The notes under the pieces are model-generated. The model saw only the letters and a program-made list of their open reading frames with translations, was not told where the DNA came from and searched no databases. Made by a program: the position numbers and the translations under genes. This document shows, in pieces, positions 9,153-17,056 of a DNA stretch of 64,000 bases; position 1 is the stretch's first letter; each line of letters starts with the position of its first letter. The stretch lies in NCBI RefSeq assembly GCF_014306105.1, contig NZ_JACRVF010000001.1, forward strand, positions 1,628,413-1,692,412. The letters are read 5' to 3'. This DNA is from Pontibacter cellulosilyticus. Its GTDB lineage: Bacteria; Bacteroidota; Bacteroidia; Cytophagales; Hymenobacteraceae.

Positions 9153-10514
9153 ATGGATTTAATCATATTTTCGTGCCGTGCCCGCCTTGCCAGCTTCTTC
9201 AGACAAAAGAAGCTACAGCGCGTGCTGTTGCTGGCACTGGGTATAGTTGGCTCTGCTTTCTATGCCTGGCTTTTCTCCTTTTTACTTCAGAAAGCGCATT
9301 TAGGTGGTATCAACCCAAGTGTGCAGCAGGTGTTGCAGTACGCTAACCTGTTCCTGCTGGCTATTATTATACTTCGCGGTTTCTTCCCGGCTTATATTCC
9401 TAAGGTTAATATTATACAGCGTATTTACCCGGTTAGGGCATTGCAAAAGTTCTGGATCGAGTTTGTAGTGGAGTTGGTGTCTCCGTTCTACTTTATACTT
9501 GTAAACTTCCTGATACTACTTTTCCTGATGTCGCCGGAGTACACGTTTCTGCACCTGCTGCAAAGCCTGTTGGTGATGTTTACAGCACATGTAACGCTGC
9601 GTTCGCTGCAGGTGTTTGTAGAGCGGCGCATGCGCTGGCTGAGCATGAACTTTCTGTCTGCTGCGGTGCTGGCGGGTGGCTTTGTAGCACTTCAGGCGCG
9701 CGTGCCTATGTTTACCGCCTCCGACGAATGGCTTTACCTGATCGTGCATTTGGCCAGTTTGGGCTTTCTGATAGCCGCTAACTTTTTTGTAGAACTTGCT
9801 GCCGCAGAGCCAAAGCGACGTGAGGTATCGTACAGCAGCAATGCCAGACGAAGCCTGGGATGGCGCCTGTTCAAAAATCATAAACTAGCCAAGCAGATGA
9901 TTCTATTCGGCCTGGTTTTCAAAGGCTTTTTCCTAGCTGTGGATGCTTTCTCGGCTTACAAAACCGGAACACATATCTTCGACAAGAATGTAGTAATGTG
10001 GATTTTCGTCGGACCTATGATCATCTATAGCTATGTGTTTAACAACGCATGGGGCTTTTACAAGAACCTGTGGCTCTCGATAGAGCGCAGCAGTGGCAAT
10101 TACGTCGATTTTGTGAAAGCCAGCCTATTGCCCCTGCGTGTGCCTCTGTTAATGGATGCCGTACTCACAGCCTTGTATGTGACGTTCTTTAACCATGCAA
10201 ATGCGTTGTTTATAGTGGCGCTTTACATAGGTTCTGTGCTGTTGCTTACACCTTTTGGCATCATTATCTCCATCATAAGCCCGAAAGCGATAAAGGGAGG
10301 CTTATTTAGCTTTGAGGCCAAGTCGTCATACTTCTACAATTTTCTGGGTATAGCGATTTATGCGATGCTGTTTTTGCCTTTGCTGCACCCAGTGCTTTAC
10401 CTGATTTACCCGGTACTGATCGGAATAATGTTCTTTGCACTGGTAGCTGTGCTAAAAGAATACCCTACGTACAAGTATAAACTCTTCGAGACACTCTTTA
10501 AAGCAGAGGCATAG
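9153..10514 (+). CDS. Polytopic membrane protein, DUF5687-like ABC permease
   Basis: A protein of about 453 residues with roughly ten hydrophobic segments, beginning with a charged N-terminal stretch (SCRARLASFFRQKKLQR) before the first helix. TTG at 9150 is in frame directly before ATG 9153; the ATG is preferred. It forms a pair with the upstream ATPase. From memory it resembles DUF5687 permeases of Bacteroidota; that family name is a recognition by eye and not a search. The stop is immediately followed by a 25-bp-stem hairpin terminator shared with the converging gene. Confidence 0.75.
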   Translation: MDLIIFSCRARLASFFRQKKLQRVLLLALGIVGSAFYAWLFSFLLQKAHLGGINPSVQQVLQYANLFLLAIIILRGFFPAYIPKVNIIQRIYPVRALQKFWIEFVVELVSPFYFILVNFLILLFLMSPEYTFLHLLQSLLVMFTAHVTLRSLQVFVERRMRWLSMNFLSAAVLAGGFVALQARVPMFTASDEWLYLIVHLASLGFLIAANFFVELAAAEPKRREVSYSSNARRSLGWRLFKNHKLAKQMILFGLVFKGFFLAVDAFSAYKTGTHIFDKNVVMWIFVGPMIIYSYVFNNAWGFYKNLWLSIERSSGNYVDFVKASLLPLRVPLLMDAVLTALYVTFFNHANALFIVALYIGSVLLLTPFGIIISIISPKAIKGGLFSFEAKSSYFYNFLGIAIYAMLFLPLLHPVLYLIYPVLIGIMFFALVAVLKEYPTYKYKLFETLFKAEA

Positions 10515-10567
10515 TATAAAGTATAAGCCCCGGCAACTGCTTGTTGCCGGGGCTTATACTTTATACT
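10513..10567. terminator. Bidirectional terminator with perfect 25-bp stem
   Basis: The arm 10513-10537 is the exact reverse complement of 10543-10567, with a 5-base loop TGCTT. The centre is GCCCCGGCAAC, and the outer part of each arm is made of AGTATAAAGTATAA. It lies between converging genes and overlaps the stop codon of the permease. Confidence 0.9.
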
Positions 10568-10573
10568 GCTTAG

Positions 10574-11191
10574 CTATTGGGCTGGCAACAAACTAAGCAG
10601 GTCGTGTATATCTGCTTCTAAATTCCCCTGCACCTCCAGCAAAAGCAACAAACGATTTGGCAGAAGGTTGACTTCATGAATCCGCACCGTTTCTACTGTT
10701 CCTTTCAATTTTATACCTTTTAACACAAGCCCTTCGTCAAGTGTGCTGTTGGCTTTCCCAAGCTCTTTGGAAATAATCTCCCTCAGATCTATTCTAGCCT
10801 TTTTTAAAATCTGGTTGTAGGCTACTTTATTTGCCAGCACCTCCAGCGCAGTATTGTATAACCCACTCGATGTTCTTGATTGCAGGTTAAATTGCTGCAC
10901 ATAAAGCTGCTCATTGGCTTGATCGTAGTCTAGAGTAGCCTGTACAAACAGCTCCACCTGGTCACGCTTCAGCATAGTGCGGAGAATCTTTATCTTAATT
11001 GCCAACACCACCTCGTTTGCGATGGCACTGCTTTTTACAATCCCGACATCCAGTAGCTGTGCGTACGGGGCTTCATCGGTACCCGCTTCCGGTTTGGGAA
11101 TAAACTCTCCGATCAGCTGTTTCTTCAATACCTCTTCTATTGCGTGGTAAGTTACTGAGACTGGCAGTTGAATCCTGATTGCGTTGTCCAT
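10574..11191 (-). CDS. Hypothetical protein, possible lipid-binding (DUF4403-like) fold
   Basis: A 205-residue protein without signal peptide or membrane helix, rich in alternating hydrophobic beta strands (VVLAIKIKILRTML, LFVQATLDYDQ) and amphipathic helices, ending in LLLLLEVQGNLEADI. The alternation is reminiscent of DUF4403/TULIP-type tubular lipid-binding proteins, but this is only a pattern impression. It converges with the ABC permease gene and has no operon partner. Function unknown. Confidence 0.72.
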   Translation of the reverse strand: MDNAIRIQLPVSVTYHAIEEVLKKQLIGEFIPKPEAGTDEAPYAQLLDVGIVKSSAIANEVVLAIKIKILRTMLKRDQVELFVQATLDYDQANEQLYVQQFNLQSRTSSGLYNTALEVLANKVAYNQILKKARIDLREIISKELGKANSTLDEGLVLKGIKLKGTVETVRIHEVNLLPNRLLLLLEVQGNLEADIHDLLSLLPAQ

Positions 11192-11423
11192 AGTTTAAGT
11201 GTGGTGGCAGAAACAGGTTTGATTTGCTGCCTGCGACAATTCTAATGCTTGAAATTAAGGAAAAAGCTTTTAGAAAACCCTGCAGGTTAAGACGAAATTA
11301 CCAACATTTGGATGCGCAGCACCAGCATCAACCTGTTTTTATAAGCCATACTATACTTTACCGACTGTGCTCAAAGTATAAATCGGGTTAAACCTTACGG
11401 ACAAATAGTTGAGGCAAAGCAAT

Positions 11424-11457
11424 AAAAAAAAGCCACTCGTTTCGGAGTGGCTTTTTT
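11424..11457 (-). terminator. Terminator of tRNA-Lys copy 1
   Basis: GCCACTC (11432-11438) pairs with GAGTGGC (11445-11451), extended by A/T pairs; on the minus strand a run of T follows. It begins 3 bp beyond the tRNA 3' end. Confidence 0.9.
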
Positions 11458-11459
11458 AG

Positions 11460-11532
11460 TGATCCCGCTGGGATTCGAACCCAGGACCCATACATTAAAA
11501 GTGTATTGCTCTACCAGCTGAGCTACGGAATC
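11460..11532 (-). tRNA. tRNA-Lys (anticodon TTT), copy 1
   Basis: 73 bases on the minus strand with acceptor GATTCCG/CGGGATC (one G-T pair), discriminator A, D-arm AGCTCAGCTGGTAGAGC, anticodon stem ATACA/TGTAT around CTTTTAA (anticodon TTT), and T-arm CTGGG/CCCAG. It is identical to the copy at 11674-11746. Confidence 0.97.
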
Positions 11533-11559
11533 GTTACTATTTCCCGTTGTTTGGGAGGG

Positions 11560-11591
11560 CAAAATTAGAAGCTTTATTTTAAACTGCAAAA
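11560..11591 (-). promoter_or_regulatory. Promoter of tRNA-Lys copy 1
   Basis: On the minus strand TTTTG, 19 bp, TAATTTTG (11560-11567). This is an exact match to the Bacteroidota -33/-7 consensus. The predicted transcription start is ~20 bp upstream of the tRNA. Confidence 0.82.
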
Positions 11592-11631
11592 TAAATTTTC
11601 AGATTTGCTGTTCTCCTTTACAAGAGCAGAA

Positions 11632-11661
11632 AGAAAAAGCCTTTCTTATTAGAAAGGCTTA
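11632..11661 (-). terminator. Terminator of tRNA-Lys copy 2
   Basis: AAGCCTTTCT (11637-11646) pairs with AGAAAGGCTT (11651-11660) around TATT, followed on the minus strand by TTTTC. It isolates the two tRNA-Lys genes transcriptionally. Confidence 0.88.
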
Positions 11662-11673
11662 AGCTCCCATCTG

Positions 11674-11746
11674 TGATCCCGCTGGGATTCGAACCCAGGA
11701 CCCATACATTAAAAGTGTATTGCTCTACCAGCTGAGCTACGGAATC
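11674..11746 (-). tRNA. tRNA-Lys (anticodon TTT), copy 2
   Basis: Identical over all 73 bases to the gene at 11460-11532, same strand, 141 bp apart. The flanks, terminators and promoters differ in sequence, so the duplication covers essentially only the tRNA itself. Confidence 0.97.
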
Positions 11747-11791
11747 TTTTAGTAACTTGCATTCTCAAGGACGTTTCCCTGAATTGCGATG

Positions 11792-11823
11792 CAAAAGTAA
11801 CAACCATCTGTTTAAATGCAAAA
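11792..11823 (-). promoter_or_regulatory. Promoter of tRNA-Lys copy 2
   Basis: On the minus strand TTTTG, 19 bp, TACTTTTG (11792-11799), an exact consensus. The -33 part overlaps the first codons of the divergent gene starting at 11816. Confidence 0.82.
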
Positions 11824-12553
11824 TCTTTGGTTCAAAATATCAGCGTTTACTATACTTTTTTTAACGCTTTTTGCTAAACCAGCTTATTCTCAAGAAGATA
11901 ATGCCACACTAATTAAAGCAGATTCTTTGTTTCTGAAACAGCATTACTCTGACGCACTGGGCCTGTACGAGGAAGTACTATACAATCAGCAGGCATACTC
12001 TCCGCAAATGCTCCTTAAAATGGCCTACATCAAAGAAGGACTGCGCGATTACACCGGGGCCATGTACTACCTGCACATGTTCTACACCAAAGAACCCAGC
12101 CGCTCTACATTAAAGAAAATGGAAGAACTGGCGCAGGCACACCGTCTGCAAGGGTATGAGTATGACGACCTCCAGTTCTTTAAAACACAGTTCAACAAAC
12201 ACTACATGCGCATACTGGAGCTCATGTTGCTGGCTGCGGTTGTAACAGTTACTATAATGTTCTTTAGCTGGCGCAGAGGGCACCGCTTTACAAAAAACTT
12301 CAAGATTGGCTTTGTCTTATACCTCCTGTTTATACTTTACTACATCAACTTCCTTAACCTGGGCGATGCTGGCATTATCAAAAACAATAATGTAGCCATT
12401 ATGTCGGCACCCTCTGCCGGTGCATCGTGGCTGGCTACTGCCTCGCAGGGGCATAAGGTACCTATTACAGGTGAGCAGGACATCTGGTACGAAATAAGAT
12501 GGAAAGGCTCCAAAGCCTATATCCGAAAAAGCAACCTGCTGGAGCTGCCATAG
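11816..12553 (+). CDS. TPR and SH3-like domain membrane protein (BatE-like)
   Basis: 245 residues: a signal peptide (cleavage near AYSQ, ~residue 26), TPR-like helices (~30-115) with ADSLFLKQHYSDALGLYEEV, two membrane helices (~143-160 and ~175-192), then a C-terminal bacterial SH3-like domain (~200-243) ending in IWYEIRWKGSKAYIRKSNL. This is the layout of BatE-type proteins of Bacteroidota, but no bat operon surrounds it. The SH3-like part lies after the second helix and would be on the side opposite the inter-helix loop. A cell-envelope role is inferred. Confidence 0.75.
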   Translation: MQNLWFKISAFTILFLTLFAKPAYSQEDNATLIKADSLFLKQHYSDALGLYEEVLYNQQAYSPQMLLKMAYIKEGLRDYTGAMYYLHMFYTKEPSRSTLKKMEELAQAHRLQGYEYDDLQFFKTQFNKHYMRILELMLLAAVVTVTIMFFSWRRGHRFTKNFKIGFVLYLLFILYYINFLNLGDAGIIKNNNVAIMSAPSAGASWLATASQGHKVPITGEQDIWYEIRWKGSKAYIRKSNLLELP

Positions 12554-12698
12554 CGCGCTTTAAGGCAGTGGCAATAGTTCTATTAGCCACTTAATTTATA
12601 CTTCTTGTAAACAGCATCTTGTTTTTAAAAGTCTAAACAAGATTAACTCCTCTATTTGCCAGGCAGATAACACAACATAAAATTATTTGCTCTTGCTA

Positions 12699-12728
12699 TT
12701 TGAGTATATATGCATCTTAGTATATTTA
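12699..12728 (+). promoter_or_regulatory. Probable promoter of 12763 gene
   Basis: TTTG (12699-12702), 18 bp, TATATTTA (12721-12728) is one base from the TAnnTTTG consensus. It would give a leader of about 30 bases before the ATG at 12763. Confidence 0.5.
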
Positions 12729-12762
12729 CAGAATACTCTTACCTCAACCTTTAATTATTCAG

Positions 12763-14040
12763 ATGAAAACAACTTCCCTGCTGCTATTGATGCTGCTCCT
12801 TTCTTTCTTTGCTCAGGCTCAAACACCGGCTAGTAAATTTGACAACCTGCGGGTGTTTATCGATTGCCAGACCTTTTGCGACAGCGATTATTTTAAGCGC
12901 GAGATAACGTTCGTTGACTATGTAAATGATCGTTTTGAAGCAAATGTATACTTGCTTATCACATCGCAGGCCACAGGCAGCGGCGGACGTGAGTATAAAC
13001 TGCAGTTTCAGGGACAGGGCAAATTTGAGGGGATAGTAGACACTAAAAACTACATCAGGCAGGCAACAGCTACCGACGATGAAGACCGAAAAGAAGCCGT
13101 GGAAAAGATAAAGCTTGGCTTGCTGCCATACTTGCTTAAAACCGACAAGGCCAAGGATCTTATTATCTCCTTTAAAGGTACAGAGCAACAGGCCGCCAAT
13201 ATTGCTACAGCCCCAACCGAGGATCCCTGGAACTTCTGGGTGTTTAACCTGAACATGCGAGGCTATTTTAGCGGCGATAAAAACTACTCTAACAATAGCC
13301 TGAGCGGTGGTATCAGCGCCAGCAGAGTAACAGATAAAATGAAATCCAGCTTCTCTGTAAATGCCAGCGAAAACAACAACCGCTTTGGAGAAGGCGACGA
13401 AGAGTTCAAGTATACTAACAGGAGCTACAACTTTAACAATACAACTGTCTGGTCTATCAACAACCATTTATCTGCCGGTGGTTATATCAGTGCGCAAAAC
13501 TCCGACTACAACAATTACCAGTTAAGCTTGGCAGTAACTCCCGCCATAGAGTATAACTTCTTCCCCTATTCTGAGTCTAACAACAAGTATGTAGGGTTGA
13601 TGTACAAAGTAGGTCCACGCTATTTCAATTATAAAGAAGAAACAATTTTCTCAGAAATGGAGGAGCTGCGCTTTCAGCAGAGCTTATCACTGGATGTAAG
13701 CTTGAACCAAAAGTGGGGACAGCTTAGCGGCTCTACTTCTTACAGCCATTACTTTCATGACTTAGAAAAAAAGAGAGTTTCTTTTTCTGGCTTTGCAGAC
13801 ATCAGGCTGGTAAAGGGCTTATCGTTTAATGTTGGCGGCTACTATGCCATCCAGCACGACCAGCTGAATATTATTAAAGGAACAGTTACGGGCGAAGATT
13901 TATTAACGCGCAGACGCCAGCTAAACTCAAACTACGACTTTTACTTTAACTTCGGTATCCGTTACAGATTCGGTTCGATCTTTAACAACATCGTAAACCC
14001 TCGCTTCGACGGCGGTGGCGGCATGATGTACTTCTACTAA
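12763..14040 (+). CDS. Outer-membrane beta-barrel-like secreted protein
   Basis: 425 residues with a signal peptide (MKTTSLLLLMLLLSFFAQAQ). An N-terminal domain of ~130 residues, starting FDNLRVFIDCQTFCDSDYFKREITFVDYV, is followed by repeated amphipathic beta strands (e.g. HLSAGGYISAQNSDYNNYQLSLAV, split into short runs) typical of an outer-membrane barrel. The paired Cys in DCQTFCDSDYF may form a periplasmic disulphide. The C-terminus ends in aromatic MMYFY. The family is familiar as a Bacteroidota hypothetical; no function is known to me. A shared terminator follows. Confidence 0.72.
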   Translation: MKTTSLLLLMLLLSFFAQAQTPASKFDNLRVFIDCQTFCDSDYFKREITFVDYVNDRFEANVYLLITSQATGSGGREYKLQFQGQGKFEGIVDTKNYIRQATATDDEDRKEAVEKIKLGLLPYLLKTDKAKDLIISFKGTEQQAANIATAPTEDPWNFWVFNLNMRGYFSGDKNYSNNSLSGGISASRVTDKMKSSFSVNASENNNRFGEGDEEFKYTNRSYNFNNTTVWSINNHLSAGGYISAQNSDYNNYQLSLAVTPAIEYNFFPYSESNNKYVGLMYKVGPRYFNYKEETIFSEMEELRFQQSLSLDVSLNQKWGQLSGSTSYSHYFHDLEKKRVSFSGFADIRLVKGLSFNVGGYYAIQHDQLNIIKGTVTGEDLLTRRRQLNSNYDFYFNFGIRYRFGSIFNNIVNPRFDGGGGMMYFY

Positions 14041-14078
14041 AACAAAAGGCCCGAAGCTTAAACTTCGGGCCTTTTGTT
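14041..14078. terminator. Bidirectional terminator
   Basis: AAAAGGCCCGAAG (14044-14056) pairs with CTTCGGGCCTTTT (14063-14075) around CTTAAA, with flanking AAC/GTT pairs. It lies between converging genes. Confidence 0.92.
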
Positions 14079-14082
14079 TTAA

Positions 14083-14892
14083 CTATTTCTTCAGCGGAGA
14101 ATCTTTTTCTTTCGCCATTACATTGAATACTAGCTTATCGGCCAAACTCGGGAAAAGCTTGTTAACCCAAACGGCCATTTTGCCTTGTGTGGTCATTACT
14201 AGGTCGCGCTTGCGTTTCTTGGTAGCTATTAGTATTCTGTCAGCCACCTCTTCAGCGCTCATCATCTTCTCTTCCTCTCGTGGCGTTTCGCCCTGCTGTT
14301 GCCCATTGGCTGCCAGTGCCGTATTACGGATATTTGAGGCTGTAAAACCAGGGCAAGCCAGCAACACATGCACACCAGAGTAAAGTAGCTCGGTACGCAG
14401 CGTCTCCAAGAATCCGTGCATAGCAAACTTTGATGCTGAGTAACCGGTGCGGGCCGGCAAACCTCTGTAGCCGGCAATAGATGAAATACCGATGATCGAG
14501 CCCTTAGCCTGCTTAATGTATGGCAAAGCAAACTTGGTGCTATACACGGTACCCCAGAAGTTAATATCCATAACCTGACGCAATACATCCAGATCCAGAT
14601 CTTCAAAAAGGGCGCGCATCGAAATACCGGCATTGTTGATCAGTATATCCAGTCGGCCATACTTATTCACTGTTTCCTGTACCATGCGTTCACAGTCGGC
14701 TTCTATACTTACATCAGCCTGAATAGGCAGGTTATCTATACCAGCTGCTGCCAACTCACTAGCTGTTTCGTTCAGGCCAGCCTGCTTACGCCCTGAGAAA
14801 GCGATCTTAGCCCCTTCCCTGCCAAACGCGAATGCCAGCGCCTTGCCTATACCTGATGTTCCGCCTGTAATTAAAACTACCTTATCTTTCAT
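14083..14892 (-). CDS. Short-chain dehydrogenase/reductase (SDR)
   Basis: 269 residues with a classical SDR fold: cofactor motif TGGTSGIG (~residues 10-17), FSGRK, structural NNAG (~87-90), catalytic Ser in ISSIAG (~138), and YSASK with the catalytic Tyr/Lys (~152-156). Arg in FSGRK after the second strand suggests NADP(H). The C-terminal tail KKRKRDLVMTTQGKMAVW, followed by a hydrophobic-basic end, resembles lipid-metabolising SDRs (DHRS7B-like). Monocistronic. The substrate is unknown. Confidence 0.9.
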   Translation of the reverse strand: MKDKVVLITGGTSGIGKALAFAFGREGAKIAFSGRKQAGLNETASELAAAGIDNLPIQADVSIEADCERMVQETVNKYGRLDILINNAGISMRALFEDLDLDVLRQVMDINFWGTVYSTKFALPYIKQAKGSIIGISSIAGYRGLPARTGYSASKFAMHGFLETLRTELLYSGVHVLLACPGFTASNIRNTALAANGQQQGETPREEEKMMSAEEVADRILIATKKRKRDLVMTTQGKMAVWVNKLFPSLADKLVFNVMAKEKDSPLKK

Positions 14893-15104
14893 TTATACTT
14901 GTATCTCGAGTGTTTGCAATTACAAAGATAAGGTTAATTGCTAATTGTACTGATTGCCGTTTCAAATGCAATGAGAAATCAAGATACTTTAAAAATAAAC
15001 AAATTATCCCAGTCTCTAGCGCTGCTCAAAACGACAGAGCATGGCGGAACTTATACTTCCGCTTCGATCTTCTACAATCTGAGCGCTATCTGCTCATATT
15101 TTCG

Positions 15105-15112
15105 TACTTTTG
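15105..15112 (+). promoter_or_regulatory. -7 promoter element of rlmD
   Basis: TACTTTTG matches TAnnTTTG exactly and ends 7 bases before the GTG at 15120. Transcription would then begin at or next to the start codon. No clear -33 TTG is seen at the proper distance. Confidence 0.6.
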
Positions 15113-15119
15113 CAGCATT

Positions 15120-16529
15120 GTGAGAAATAAGCATAAAAAGAAATTACCGATACTCGAGAACATTCGCATCGAGGACATGGTAGCGGAGGGCAAATGCCTC
15201 GCGCGCCACGATAACATGGTTATTTTTGTGGGCGGTGTGGCTCCCGGCGACGTGGTAGACCTGCGCGTTACCCGCAAAAAGAAAAGTTTTATGGAGGCTG
15301 TGCCTGTGGCTTTCAGAGAGTATTCTGAACTACGTGTGCAGCCCTTTTGCGAGCACTTTGGGGTGTGCGGTGGCTGCAAGTGGCAGCACATCAGCTACGA
15401 CACGCAGCTGCACTACAAACAAAAGCAGGTAAAGGATAACCTGGAGCGCATCGGCAAAGTTGCTCTACCGGAGTTTGACCCTATACTTGGTTCTGAGAAA
15501 ACACGCTATTACCGCAACAAACTGGAATTTACTTTCTCCAATACGAGCTGGCTTACAAATGAGCAGATTCAGTCGGGACAGGAGTTTGACCGCGATGCAT
15601 TGGGTTTCCACATCCCGGGCCGTTTCGACAAGATACTCGATATAAAGCATTGTTACCTACAGCCAGACCCATCCAATGCGATTCGCCTAGAGGTGCGCAA
15701 CTATGCAAAGCAGCACAACCTGCCGTTTTTCGACATTGTGAAGCAGGAAGGCTACATGCGCAACCTGATCATCCGCACGGCTAACACTGGCGAACTGATG
15801 GTGATTGTGCAGGTATACGAGGACAGGTCGGAGGAAATGGTTGCGCTGATGGAGCACCTGGTTACTACGTTCCCAGAGATTACCTCGCTGCAGTATGTAG
15901 TAAATCCGAAAGGCAACGAAACTTACCACGACCTGGAGGTAGTGTGCTACAAAGGCCTGCCATACATTCACGAAGAGATGGAAGGCATCAAGTTCAGAGT
16001 AGGGCCTAAGTCATTCTATCAAACCAATGCAGATCAGGCTTACGAACTGTACAGGCTTACCCGCGAACTGGCTGCTTTAACAGGCAACGAGCTGGTGTAT
16101 GACCTTTATACGGGTGCTGGCACTATTGCTAATTTTGTAGCAAAGCAGGCCCGGGAGGTAATTGGTATCGAGTATGTGCCAAGCGCCATCGAAGATGCCA
16201 AAATCAATTCGCAGATCAACAACATCACTAACACTACTTTTTATGCCGGTGATATGAAGGATATACTTTCGGATGAGCTGATCGAGCGTCACGGCAGACC
16301 GGATGTAGTGATTACAGATCCTCCAAGAGCAGGTATGCACCAGGATGTGGTGGAGAAGCTCCTGCAGGTACACCCGAATCGTATTGTCTATGTAAGCTGT
16401 AACCCAGCCACACAGGCCCGCGATCTTGAGTTGCTCTCAGCAAAGTATGATGTAACCAGAGTGCAGCCGGTGGATATGTTCCCGCAGACGCATCACGTAG
16501 AAAATATAGTACTGTTAACAGCTAAATAA
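15120..16529 (+). CDS. rlmD: 23S rRNA (uracil-5-)-methyltransferase RlmD-type
   Basis: About 469 residues. The frame is open back to 14910, but the extra N-terminus is not family-like and would precede the -7 box at 15105; GTG at 15120 (VRNKHKKKLPILENIRIEDM) gives the usual start. A TRAM domain (~10-65) is followed by a 4Fe-4S binding region with Cys in CEHFGVCGGCKW and a later Cys in HCYLQPD. The methyltransferase domain has DLYTGAGTIA (SAM), TDPPRAG, and the catalytic Cys in VSCNPATQARDL. The enzyme makes m5U in 23S rRNA; the exact position is not decidable here. It is followed 6 bp later by a small gene, probably co-transcribed. Confidence 0.92.
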   Translation: MRNKHKKKLPILENIRIEDMVAEGKCLARHDNMVIFVGGVAPGDVVDLRVTRKKKSFMEAVPVAFREYSELRVQPFCEHFGVCGGCKWQHISYDTQLHYKQKQVKDNLERIGKVALPEFDPILGSEKTRYYRNKLEFTFSNTSWLTNEQIQSGQEFDRDALGFHIPGRFDKILDIKHCYLQPDPSNAIRLEVRNYAKQHNLPFFDIVKQEGYMRNLIIRTANTGELMVIVQVYEDRSEEMVALMEHLVTTFPEITSLQYVVNPKGNETYHDLEVVCYKGLPYIHEEMEGIKFRVGPKSFYQTNADQAYELYRLTRELAALTGNELVYDLYTGAGTIANFVAKQAREVIGIEYVPSAIEDAKINSQINNITNTTFYAGDMKDILSDELIERHGRPDVVITDPPRAGMHQDVVEKLLQVHPNRIVYVSCNPATQARDLELLSAKYDVTRVQPVDMFPQTHHVENIVLLTAK

Positions 16530-16535
16530 ACCACA

Positions 16536-16904
16536 ATGGAAAACGATCCGGAATTAAATGGCAAATACCTTGGCTCTATCTCCAAAGATTTTGTGGTAGT
16601 AGCCGAAACGTTAAGAGAAGCATCTTACCAGGTGCGGAAGCGCAAAATTTCTGATTACCCGATTTTCGTATTCAGCAGAACGCAGGTACCAGTTGGCTCT
16701 ATTTTCCTGGCAAAGGAAGAAGTTGCGCTGGACTGGCACATAAACGCCTCTTACCTAGAGGATTTTGTGCAGCGCCAGCTGGTAATGCCTGAGAAAGTGG
16801 ATGAATTTAAGGCCGCTTACAAAGACCCTGACGAGTTCTGCTGCCTGTTCGTGGTAGATGGCGATTTCCAGAGCTTCATATTTATTCCTTTCCCTGAGGA
16901 TTGA
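16536..16904 (+). CDS. Conserved hypothetical protein
   Basis: A 122-residue soluble acidic protein, six bases after rlmD. It contains VVAETLREASYQVRKRKISD (a possible helix-turn-strand) and CCLFVVDGDFQSFIFIPFPED at the C-terminus (described, not catalytic). There is no signal peptide. I recall similar lone proteins in Bacteroidota next to RNA-modification genes but cannot name a family. Function unknown. Confidence 0.78.
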   Translation: MENDPELNGKYLGSISKDFVVVAETLREASYQVRKRKISDYPIFVFSRTQVPVGSIFLAKEEVALDWHINASYLEDFVQRQLVMPEKVDEFKAAYKDPDEFCCLFVVDGDFQSFIFIPFPED

Positions 16905-16936
16905 TTTCTCAGGGAGATTAGTTCAGAAAACGATTG

Positions 16937-16967
16937 TCATCCCCCTATCCCCTTCAAAGGGGGATGA
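16937..16967. repeat. Intergenic palindromic repeat, CCCC(TA)CCCC type
   Basis: TCATCCCCC (16937-16945) and GGGGGATGA (16959-16967) form a 9-bp stem enclosing TATCCCCTTCAAA. The motif belongs to the same loose CCCCTAnCCCCT class as arms at 18178-18222, 18380-18424 and 49641-49670. Confidence 0.65.
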
Positions 16968-17000
16968 TTACACTGGCAGAAGATAATCCTATAAATATCA

Positions 17001-17040
17001 AAACAGGAGAGGCAGCGTAAGTAGTTGCCTCTCCTGTTTT
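17001..17040. terminator. Terminator between converging genes
   Basis: AAACAGGAGAGGCA (17001-17014) pairs perfectly with TGCCTCTCCTGTTT (17026-17039), loop 11 bases. It serves the 16536 gene and thiL. Confidence 0.9.
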
Positions 17041-17056
17041 AAAGTATAAATAAAGC

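Noticed and set aside
11395..11589. 64-codon open frame over tRNA-Lys copy 1
   Set aside because: It is the tRNA gene and its terminator read through; no coding signal beyond that.
14910..15119. N-terminal extension of RlmD
   Set aside because: The added 70 residues are not family-like and would start upstream of the consensus -7 box at 15105.
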